DNA from: Carallia brachiata
Lineage: Eukaryota; Streptophyta; Magnoliopsida; Malpighiales; Rhizophoraceae
NCBI GenBank assembly: GCA_021464245.1
Contig: JADCRB010000036.1
Coordinates: 3,769,939 to 3,833,938, forward strand
Length of the DNA: 64,000 nucleotides
Reading direction: 5' to 3'
Within the stretch, counting starts at the first letter, position 1. Each line of letters starts with the position of its first letter. Below the pieces are notes generated by a model that did no database searches, was not told where the DNA came from, and saw nothing but the letters and a program-made list of their open reading frames with translations. Positions 1 through 10,057 of this stretch are shown piece after piece. The position numbers were made by a program, and so were the translations under genes.

Positions 1-241
1 AAAATTTCAGAAACCAAAGGCATATTCATCCATGCTTTGCTAATGTTTTTATAATTTAATTAATGGTGGCCTGCTCTTCTAATATGAAACCATGAACCAA
101 CCTTGTTAGACTGACATCCTTTTCTTTTCTAACTTTTTTATTTGCTTGCTAGTCAGCTCGGAGAGACCAAGACTTCACTGGTACATTATCTGACTTACAT
201 CTAAATAGTAAAGGTTACGCCATAAATATTCCAATAGATAG

Positions 242-2052
242 TCAGACATACAATAAGTAAAAGTGAACAATCAAAAGCAACCAAATTGATAAATGAATTT
301 TGGAAGCAGTCGGATAAATTGTTGATACCATCCGATAAAGGTAAAGTTTTTTCACATGCCTAGAATGGATGGCGGCTCGGCGGGTTTTTATGCCCATTGC
401 TTCTGAACCAGGCAAATACGGTGGAGACAATATCTCAAGAAAGTCTTGTTCCTTTGCTTTCTTAAGACAAAAATCTCGAATTAAACCATGGAGCCGAACC
501 TTTTTCACCTTTCCTGCGTGGTTACTCCTTGTAACTTCAACCATGTAATGCTGAATCAATTGCTCAAGATATTCTTCTGCCACATATTCCATGTCTCTAG
601 AGAGTATCTTTGATGATAACAAACCTTCTGCTAACCAAAGTCGGATCAACGTCCCTGTCGGAATCTCACAATTTGCTGGGAAGATTCCCAGGTAGAGAAA
701 GCATAGTTTCAAGTCATAAGGTAGAAACTGATAGCTTAATTCTAACAAGGTAAATAGTGCAAATTCATGGCCTTCCTGTAATGTGTCACGAATGCTTTGC
801 CATTCCATCAATCCATTGGTTGTCCGCAATAACCCACCAAGCAGCAATATGGCCAAGGGATTCCCTCTACAACTTTGGAGCAAGTCCCCGCCCACCGCCA
901 CAAGATCATTATTATCACCATTATATGCAACCTCCGGCCAACCAACGATCCTGATTAATAGGCTCCAAGCTTCCGATTCAGTAAGTGGCGGTAATTTATA
1001 GATAAAGCAGTTCTTATCAGCACGTAAAGGTATCTCTAAATTACGAGTTATGAGTAGAACTTTGCCTCTGTGGCCTTCACCTCGTGGGAATGCCCTACGG
1101 ATATCATTCCAAGCTTCCACTGTGCAAATATCATCAAGAACTACCAAGTAGGACTTTTCGCTAAGGAAGCCACGGGTCTTCCCCACCAAATCTTCAACGT
1201 CGTCTTCGCTTGAGTCAACTCCACCGTGCTTCTTCAAGATCTGAAGCAGAACAGATCTGTATCAAATTCCTGTTGAGAAGGAGAAAGACAAACCCATGCT
1301 CTATAATCGAAGTGTTGCTCTACCAGATGGTGATTGTACACCATTCTCGCCAGGGTGGTCTTCCCAGACCGCCCATGCCAACAATCGACCAAACAGACGC
1401 CTGCCGCAGCTCCTCCCCCACATCATCATCATCAGTACTCACAAGTTGTTGAACCAATTTTTTGGCGGGCTCGTCTAATCCAACGGTGCCAACATCCTCC
1501 TGAGGAGCAAGAGAGCAGGCACGGCGGAGAGCCGGCCTAATCGAGCTCCGCGACATTTCTTTTGTGTCTAGCACCGTAAGTCCTCCCTCTTGCTGTTGTT
1601 GTTGTTGCTGTTGGGACATTTGCGCGGCCAATACGGATATGTTTCTAGCGATTGCTGATATCTTAAACGCCACTTGACTGCTTTCCTTCAAATTCTTGTT
1701 GCCGAACGGAAGAAGCAGCCTCTGGAAAGGGTTCTGCATTCTCCTGGAACTGGAAGCAGCTTCCAGACGAGCAAATCTACGATATCTTCAGCGTCGTAGA
1801 CCACATCTCTAAGTTCTTTCATGGTGGGAAAGGTGGTCCTTGAGCTGGAGGTCCAATTTCCGACAACTTCTTCTCCTTCGCAGTCGTCGTCGTCGTCGGT
1901 GTTTTTGAGAGAGCTCTGCAAAGCCTCCAGCTACTTCTCAAAGCCTCGATCTGGTTTGGTTCTGCTGCTTTCCTCTCCTGATCCGCTGCCTTTTCGTTTA
2001 AGAGATGTCCAATGTTTTCGATCGTCCGAGAGATGATAGAATCCAGAGCCAT
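242..2052 (-). pseudogene. RPP13/RPP8-like CC-NB-ARC disease resistance gene, frameshifted, no LRR seen
   Basis: The reverse strand encodes pieces of a coiled-coil NLR immune receptor in changing frames. In order they are an Rx-type N-terminus starting near 2052 (ALDSIISRTIENIGHLL), an EDVID-like stretch (DVVYDAEDIVDLL, about 1770-1815), a spacer with eight glutamines, then VGLDEPAKKLVQQL and the P-loop (about 1350-1380). The rest of NB-ARC lies at 242-1237: kinase-2 LVVLDDI, RNBS-B, GLPL-like GNPLAILLLGG, RNBS-D CFLYLGIFP and an MHD-position LHGLIRDF. At least four frame changes are needed, near 1935, 1750, 1360 (inside the P-loop lysine codon) and 1255. Coding homology stops soon after the MHD region (TRRAAIH), and no leucine-rich repeats follow before the left edge. 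An LRR exon beyond the edge cannot be excluded. It is either a pseudogene or a gene damaged by sequence errors; the number of lesions and absence of LRRs favour pseudogene. Confidence 0.8.
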
Positions 2053-2109
2053 TTTGTTGCCAGTTGCGTCTTCCAATCGATCGATAGTTTTGGGATCGAT
2101 CTCACTCAC

Positions 2110-4748
2110 AGAAACGGGAAATTAAAGCTGATTTGCCGAGAGAGATAGAGGAAGAAGAAAAAAGGAGAAGAAGATTAGCTGAAGAAAGGAAGAAGGATGT
2201 GTGCAAAGTCAACTCTGTGTTTGGATCCTTCGGTCAACTTTTTTTCGGCTAACGATCATGGACGACACTTTGGCCTCTTTTTTTTTTTTTTTTTTTTTTT
2301 AATATAGACTGTAGACCTAATTTTAAAAAAATACAAAAATAGTTAGATGATTATGATTATTTTATAAAATTTATTACAGACAGTTATTTTTTATTTTTTT
2401 ATAATTATTATTAAAAATCAACACATTAATATTTTTTAATAATAAATTTATAATATATTTAACTTTTAAATTTTTTACAATTAATCAACACATATTACGT
2501 AAAAACAACTATAAAAGAGAAAATAAAAGTACTTATTACCAATAAAATCCTTACTTTTTATCACTTAAAATTAAAATTTGTATTGAAGTTTTTTTTTTGA
2601 TAATTTATTATGCAACGAACTTCCTAAAAAAAATTGTAATTCTAAGATTTTAATTTGGCAAAGAAAATTTTGGTAATTTTTATATTTAATTTTCATTTAA
2701 ACCCATCCAGTAAATATTTTTCAACTTTGAATTTAGTTTAACAAATTTTTATGAAATCAGTACTTTGATATTTCTTATTTATAATAACTTAAAATGTATT
2801 TTTGCAGCAACAAGAGACTGATCAGTATTTATAAAGTATTAGTCTGCTGTAGTGTTGCTCTTAAAGCCTTGCTTAAGGATAAATAAAAGTAAGGAAAAGA
2901 AAAAAAAAAAAAGGAATTTTTTTTTCATTTTGGATTTGAAAAATGACAGTGTGGTGAAGAAAAGTTATAAATTTTTGATTGAAAACACTGAAAGATAAAA
3001 AATAATATTTGTTATAATATAACAATAATTTTACTATTTATTTGTGAGAATAAAAAACATGAATAAAAAGTAAGAACACGAACATTAAAGAATTATTTTG
3101 ACCTAAAACAAAAAATAAAATTCGCACCCTAGCAAAAGGCGCAAAAGAGTTTAGTTTGCGTAAATGACAGTCATAATTCTGAAGTCATCTATGGCGGCAG
3201 AAATGGTAAGATGCAAAGAAATATCATGGTGGGAACGATCAACGCACAAGGATCTGCTGTCGGTTGGTAAAAAAAAAAAAAAAACAAGATCTACTGTCGG
3301 TAACTCGGCATTGGACCTCTCCATGGCTGACCGAGACAGCTTGCGCGAACGTTGTTTGATTTGGGAGATTGGGATCCTGTAGGCCAGGAAGCCAGCGATG
3401 GGCGCGTGACAAACACTCTGTTCTTACATCGCTCTCTTGCTCGCGCGTTGTCTTGTTCAGCTTGGCCCTTTCTCTTCGGACAAAGTCAACATAACTGCCA
3501 CCTAATTTTTATTACAATAGAAATGGACTAAAGTTAGAAAACATATAAATTTACCATAGATAATAAAAAAAAAAATTAGTGAAAAATTTTTTAAAATTAA
3601 AAATTAAAAATATTATATATATTTAAGATAATATTAAATAAATTTTAATTTTAATTTTAAAAAATTAAATATTTTAAAATTAAATTTATTTTTATTATTA
3701 AATTATTTTTTATGTCTTTGTAAGAAGATTTTTGAATCAATTTTATTACAATAAATAAACTAACAGTAAAAATGACTAAAACGAGCAATTATGCTAGATA
3801 ATTAGTGGCCGCTGTGTTCTCGTGACTGACCCTTACCGCGTTGACTTGAATTTTCAAGTCTCCGCAGTGCTTCTTCATCAAAGGTTCGATCAAAATCGTT
3901 CTAAATCTTGAGCGGGCGGGCTGGCTTAGACTCAGTATTAAGCAACTTTGTTGTGCTTTTTTTTTTCTTTTAAACCTAGTTTGCATAGTTATTTGCAGGA
4001 TCCAGTTAAAGGGCCTCTGACACTGCGAGCGCCATACAAAGTTGATCTTTCAGCACACTGTAAGATCATAAGTAGCAAGCATGCATATTTGTTACTGATT
4101 GTACTTTGTTTCCCTTAGCGATCCTTAGATTTGATCTTATACCTTATTGTTTTCCTTATCTGAAGACTATATTTTCCTTGTTTTTTTTTTTTTCCTCCTT
4201 TTGGTTTTGTTTCCTACCAACAATTGCTTGAAGTTCTGTGGTATATGTACAACACACACACACATCCTGGTTGCTTGCTTGTATCACTCATTGGTAGACA
4301 ATATGTTGTATCTAAATTTCTATACATCTTGAGAAAGGAAAAAAAAGGAAGAAGAAGGGAAAAGAAAAGAGCTCAAATGATCAATTCATGTTTAGATTGA
4401 TAAAAACCTGCTGTATATTTGGTATGTATATAAGCAATCATAACCTGGATGCTGATGGTCTCGTATAAGAAGGTGATAAGAAAAAGAATGCAAAGCATAT
4501 CAAGTGAATTATGCACTACATTTTCCTTAAAGATAAATCTTGATCTTCATAAGAAAGAAGATGATACAGAGTCCTTGTATAGCAGGTGGTTGAAAACTAT
4601 CCTTCTGATGGAGCTAGCTAGGGTGAACAATTAGGAAAGAAGAGACCCCAAAGAAGAGGAGAAAGACAAGGGACCATGGTCAAAAGCCTGATTTGAGTAC
4701 AGAGCAAGCAGAAAAGTAAAAAAACGAAGACAAAAAAGAAGGGAGGAA
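2110..4748. other. AT-rich intergenic region between the two NLR genes
   Basis: Strongly A/T-rich, with a T run at about 2279-2300 and many short A/T runs. A short near-duplicate (ATCTGCTGTCGGT / ATCTACTGTCGGT) flanks an A16 tract around 3252-3303. No coding region with recognisable similarity was seen. The promoter of the rightward NLR must lie in the last part of it. Confidence 0.5.
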
Positions 4749-7700
4749 ATGTCGACCAATACTAATGGCTCTGCAACCTCATCATCAGGTAATTTTAAGG
4801 AGACATTGTATTGCACATAATTAAATATAGTAATTCATAAATTTTACCAAGGAATGACAATTATTAATCGAGTTCTCACATCAGCTTGTAATAATGAATG
4901 TTTCTTATTTCTCGGCCCAATTTATTCCCAATTGATATGCATAGCAAGTCTGTCCACACTCTCTAGTGATAACTATAGCATTTGTTATGAAATTGCTTAG
5001 TGAGACATATTGGACCATGCCAGTTTATCAGACATAAGCAAAAAAGTGGGAGTCGGCTAGTCTAGCTATAGTAAAGTCTTTTTTTTTTTTTTTTCCTATG
5101 AGCCTTGTGATGTAAACATGAAGTTTTAGAGATTTTCTTTTGGCTGTTTTTCTGTCTTCTGTCTCTAATAATCACTTTTGCTGTGTTGAAACCTCTGAGA
5201 CTTCCTTAACATCTCTCCTTTGTACGAAAAGGAGATAAATTTCTAAATCACTACCAATTTGTTACTATTATTTGAATTTTGCTGGTTACATTTTAGTTTA
5301 AAAAACTTCCATGTGTCTAAATGCCAAGTGATAGGTTTAGTTTTTATAAGTTTCTTAACAATGAGTCCCTGAATCACAACCGGCTGCTGTGACTTATAGT
5401 GTCGTTTACTTTGCAACTAAAATTTTCCATGTGTCTAAATACCACAACTACTTTGTTGTGCTTTCCTGTGATACCAATCTTGCTGACAGACCCATCAAAA
5501 CCCGGTTAGCTCATGGGCCACTGGAAATGCAATTCCAGAATTGTTTGCAGTTTGCATACATTGCACTAGGATTTGAACCCTTAACATGTGCCTCAACCAA
5601 AGTTTTATGCTCATCCATTTGCCAAGTGAGCCAACTCCATGGGTCTATATGCCAAAATGTTTATTGACAGCCTTACAAACTTCTGAACATTGTCAACAAT
5701 TAGGTTATGAACGCCATTCAAAATATTAGCCATACTATGAGAAGGGATACAAACGCTTGCCACATGCTTTTAAGCTGTTTCTTAAATAACGACCATATGA
5801 AAGGATATTCTTTTGCAAAAGTAATCAAGCAAAAGTAAAAAAATAAGAAATATGTGGGGTGTTTTCATCAAAATATCCGAGTAATCAACAACTTATTTTT
5901 AAATTTCTTCTCCTCTAACAAGAAATAAAAATTATTGATTCATATGGAATGAGAATTATTGCTTCATATGGAATAATGTTAATTAATTAAGAAAAAAAAA
6001 TTAGGTGTTAGAATAATTATTTTGTTTCTATCAGGAAGATGAATGAAAATTATGTAAAAAATAGTTTTCGCTCTTTTGTTGATGTATTTTCCAGTTGAAA
6101 ATAGCTGTCCAACTTCAATGGTATTGAGATTACTTAATGTATATTTTGCAGGCACAGATGTGGCTGGGCAATTGTTCAATGGGTTAGCTTCTGGAATTGC
6201 TTCTGGTGTAACAACTGCTGTAACAGGAGGTGCACTCAATGTTGTAGGTGGTGCAATTGCACGTGGGTGGGAATTATATGACTATGTGGGGAACCTGGAC
6301 AAAAACTATCAACGTTTAGAAAATGAAGCAGTAAAGCTATATGCAAGGAGGGATGATGTATCAGCCAAGACAAACTCTGACAAGATGAAGCAGCCTAACA
6401 AACAATGCGGACTCTGGATTGATAGTGTCTGCAAACTTGAAACAGAGATTAGTACGCTGCTAGCTGAATGTCAAACAGTCCCCAGTGACTTTGTGTCACG
6501 TGTGGACCTTGGCAAACGTCTAGCAGATAAAGTGGATGTGGTACATAAATGCTGGGAAGATGGAAGTGTTTTTGCTGTGGAAATAGTGGTCGAGAGACCC
6601 CCAGAGAAAGTCATTAAAGTTAAAGCACCAAAAATAGATGATAAACGATCACTCTATGGAGTTGTGGAAGATACTTTGAGATTTCTCAAGGATAAGGACA
6701 TAAAAAGAATTGGACTTTGGGGGATGGTGGGTGTAGGAAAGACAGCAATCATGCAAAATTTGAATAATGATGAACAGATTGCTAAAATGTTTGATATGGT
6801 CATATTTGCAACTCTAGCAGGGGAAGGAAATGATCAAGAGTTGCAATCCACGGCAGCAAAGTTTCAGCATGCAATAAACAGATTGCTGCTTGAAATTGCA
6901 GAGCGGTTGAAGCTGAGCATAGGAGACATCACCAATACCGGGAGAATTGCTTCAAGAATATCGGAGGAGTTGAAAAGCAAGAGGTACTTGCTTCTTTTGG
7001 ATGATGTCTGGGACACCTTTGATCTAGAAGATATTGGTATCCCTGAGGCTGACACGGATGGAAAGGTAGTGCTGGCATCGCGACACAGAGACGTTTGCGC
7101 TGAAATGTGTGATGAAATAGTACCCGTGGTCCCACTCTCCCCAGAGGATGCGCGAAAGCTATTTCAGGAAAAAGTAGGCCAAAGAAAGAATCTTGCAGAT
7201 TTTGGTGAATTTCCTGGGCTAGTTGTAAGGGAGTGTTGTAATTTGCCACTTCTAATAGACAGGGTGGCAAGAACTTTTAAAAATAAAATAAAAATCCGCC
7301 AGTGGGAGTATGGGCTGAAGAATTTACGGAAATGGCCTAATGTTAAAATTCAAGGAGTGGATGAAGTGCTTGATTTTCTAAAGTTTTGCTATGAAGAATT
7401 AGATGATGAAGACAAGAAGGTTTGCTTCCTCTATGGTGCACTATTCTCTGAAGGTTATGAAATATGTGAAGATTACTTGTTGGAGTGCTGGAGGGCTGAA
7501 GGTTTCACTGCACGCCATTGTGGGCAGGATATATTGGTTGATCTAATAAATGTATCTTTGTTAGAGAGCTGTGAGAAGATGAAACATTTAAGGATGAACA
7601 AAATTCTAAGGAATATGGCCCTAAAAATCTCGTCAGAAAGGGAGGATTCACGGTGTTTGGTAAGGGCCAACGAGGAACTAGAAGAGCCACCAGAGGAGGA

Positions 7701-9031
7701 AGAATGGAAACAGAAGAGAAGGATTTCTTTGATGGGCAACAAATTGCGCAAATTACCAGATAGATTAGCTTGTGATAGTCTCTCCACATTGTTACTACAG
7801 GGAAATGGTGATCTAACACTGATTCCTGAGCTGTTTTTTGATTCCATGCAAAGCCTAAGAGTACTAGACTTGCGTGGCACCAATATAACCAACTTACCTG
7901 CATCCCTGTCCTGCTTGAGATGTCTCCGAGCACTGTACTTAAATTCTTGCAAGCAGGTGATGGAGCTTCCCTCTACAATAGATGCTCTCGAGCACCTCGA
8001 GGTGCTGGATATTAGAGGCACTGGGATTAGTTTCTTACCAATTCAGATTGGATGTTTGCATCGGCTAAAACGTCTGCGGATTTCATTAGCAAATGACAAT
8101 GGAGAAACAAGCCAGGTGGAATTGTGCCACAATGTCATTTCGAAACTCCTGTTGCTGGAAGAACTGGTCATTGACGTGCATCCTGAAAATCAATGGTGGA
8201 AAGACGCTGTGAAAGCTGTAGCCGAGGAGGCAGCTGGTTTGACAAACTTGAATTCTTTTTCATTTTGCTTTCCTCACGCAGACGGTCTCGAGATATTTAT
8301 AGAAAAAAGTTCAATGTGGAAGGACTTCTGCTTTTCTTTCCAGTTCTCCATTGGTCACTATCCCTCAATGAGGTACAAAACCCTTGATTATGCTGAATAT
8401 GAAATCTGCAGGTGCTTGAAATACGCAAATGGTGAAGCTGTAGATAGAGTGATACAGGGAGTACTTGCTGAAGCCAATGCATTTGAACTGATTGGCCACA
8501 AAGGGCCTCTGAAATTATCAGATTTTGGCGTTGACCACATTGAGAAGTTACGTAGCTGTTTGATTGAAGGGTGCGAGAAAATGACAGCCATTGTCGATGG
8601 CACTGTATCGCAAAATGCTGTGCTACCAAATCTGGAGAAGATGTACATCAGCGATCTCCAAAACCTGGAAAGGATTTGGGAGGGTCCAGTAACTGCCGGA
8701 AGCCTTGCCAAACTCACTTCACTCGTTTTATCCAAATGCCACAACTTGAAGCGGGTATTCTGCAGAGGCATGATTCAGCAGCTCTCCAAACTTCAACACT
8801 TGGAAGTTGAGGAATGTCATGAAATCGAAGAGATAGTCATGGAAACTGAGATCAATGTCCAACAACCGGGATTCCCTTCCTAGTCTGACAACAATAGTAC
8901 TTCATGATTTACCAAAACTGAGGTTCGCCTGGATTGAAAACTCAATGAAGTGCCCATTGCTAGGGAAGGGAAGCATAACCATGTGCCCAGTGTTAGAATA
9001 TTATCCTAAAACTGCAGCTTTCAACTACTGA
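4749..9031 (+). CDS. RPS2/RPS5-like CC-NBS-LRR disease resistance protein, two exons, late frameshift
   Basis: Proposed intracellular immune receptor. Exon 1 is 4749-4788 (MSTNTNGSATSSS, donor GTAATT) and exon 2 starts at 6152 after TTTTGCAG; the phase joins as ...SSSGTDVAGQLF. The open frame could also be started at 6076, but that would read through the splice acceptor. In order: glycine-rich N-terminus and coiled coil (about residues 15-150), P-loop GMVGVGKT (about 200-207), kinase-2 YLLLLDDVW, RNBS-B VVLASRHRD, a weak GLPL (CCNLPLLI), RNBS-D CFLYGALFSEGYEICEDYLL, an MHD position reading RMNKILRNMAL, then LRRs (LRVLDLRGTNITNLP, LEVLDIRGTGISFLP). The open frame stops at 8883, but the next frame carries on with typical C-terminal sequence (SLPSLTTIVLHDLPKL) to a stop at 9029-9031, so a one-base shift is likely between about 8850 and 8870. 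Family identity is secure; function and partner are unknown. Confidence 0.85.
5445..5636 (-). mobile_element. tRNA-derived SINE-like element inside the NLR intron
   Basis: Read on the reverse strand it has an A-box-like TGGCTCACTTGGCAAATGG followed by a B-box GGGTTCAAATCC, the internal promoter layout of tRNA-derived SINEs. It is flanked by imperfect 18-bp direct repeats, CCATGTGTCTAAATACCA at 5427-5444 and CCATGGGTCTATATGCCA at 5637-5654, which could be target-site duplications. The A-to-B spacing (about 55 nt) is longer than typical. It lies antisense in the intron of the RPS2-like gene. Confidence 0.5.
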
Positions 9032-9936
9032 TGAATAAAGCTTCCAGTCTAGCTGCTGTTTCAACAAGTTTGAGAGCATTCAAGGTCTTCACTGTTGTAG
9101 TATTGCTGGGTTAGCTAATTAACACACTCCTATACTTCTGCTGTTGTGTTGCTGGATGTTTGTTGTTGCTGTTTGTGATATTTTATGGTCGATGTTTTGC
9201 ATCTATTGTGTTGAAGCAACTTTTGTATGTTATTGCTCTTAATTCTAGATGATTATTGGTGTTTTAAGGACAATTAATTTATTTTGGTTATAATAATTTT
9301 GATTAATAATAATATTATAAAATTTAGGTTTAATGTCACATTTATCTTTGAAAAAATTCAAATTGATTAACTGATATTTGGCATATTTAAGCAAGTGTTT
9401 GCTAATTTAGAAAATAATTTCAAACTTGATAAAAAAATAATTTTAAAAAAAGTTATTATTCATATTTCATACGTTCAAGTAACTTAAAAAAATCAAATTT
9501 CAAATATATCTAAAATTTTTAGTTTTTTCATTGAAAGGAATTAAAATTTCAAGAATTGCAAGGCTTGTTGCGGGGTGCTGAGTTACTTAAGTTTCGGTTA
9601 TTAACATTTCGAATTATTTGAATTTCGAATTTTTAAAATTACGTCTCTAATTATTTTGGATTCAATTATTTGAGTTTTAAATTATTTTAATTTTGAGTTA
9701 AATTAAGTTAGATTTAAGATAATTTAATTTGAGACGTTTATTAATTTTAATCTTTTTTTAGTGAGTAAAACTAATTCATAATTTACCATCATTAAATATT
9801 ATTTTTAATTTTTTATTTAATTAAATATTATTTATTATATAATTTAAAAATATGAATAAATTTCATTTTAAAAAAAAATTAAAATAAAAATTCTCTTAAT
9901 TTTAATTCGAATACTTGGGCCGGGTCATAGGACAGA
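9032..9936. other. Intergenic region, NLR 3' flank to PPR promoter
   Basis: The first 200-300 bases probably hold the NLR 3' UTR. From about 9300 the sequence is very A/T-rich with degenerate short repeats of the type GAATTATTTGAATTT around 9600-9720. I see no gene. Confidence 0.5.
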
Positions 9937-9943
9937 TATAAAA
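9937..9943 (+). promoter_or_regulatory. Candidate TATA box of the PPR gene
   Basis: TATAAAA about 115 bases before the PPR start codon, at the edge of the switch from A/T-rich spacer to more balanced sequence. Position fits a short 5' UTR. Inferred from sequence only. Confidence 0.4.
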
Positions 9944-10057
9944 TGTGGCGAAACACTCACTTCGCCCGACAGACTTCAGTCCAAAGCTCTCCTCTTCTTA
10001 CAAAGTTACAATCGCTTGACCTGAGCAGAAGAACCACCTGTCCTGAGAATTTAATTT

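Noticed and set aside
6076..6078. ATG at 6076 as start of the RPS2-like NLR
   Set aside because: The first 25 codons are A/T-rich and contain a good acceptor (TATTTTGCAG). An upstream exon at 4749-4788 joins in phase.
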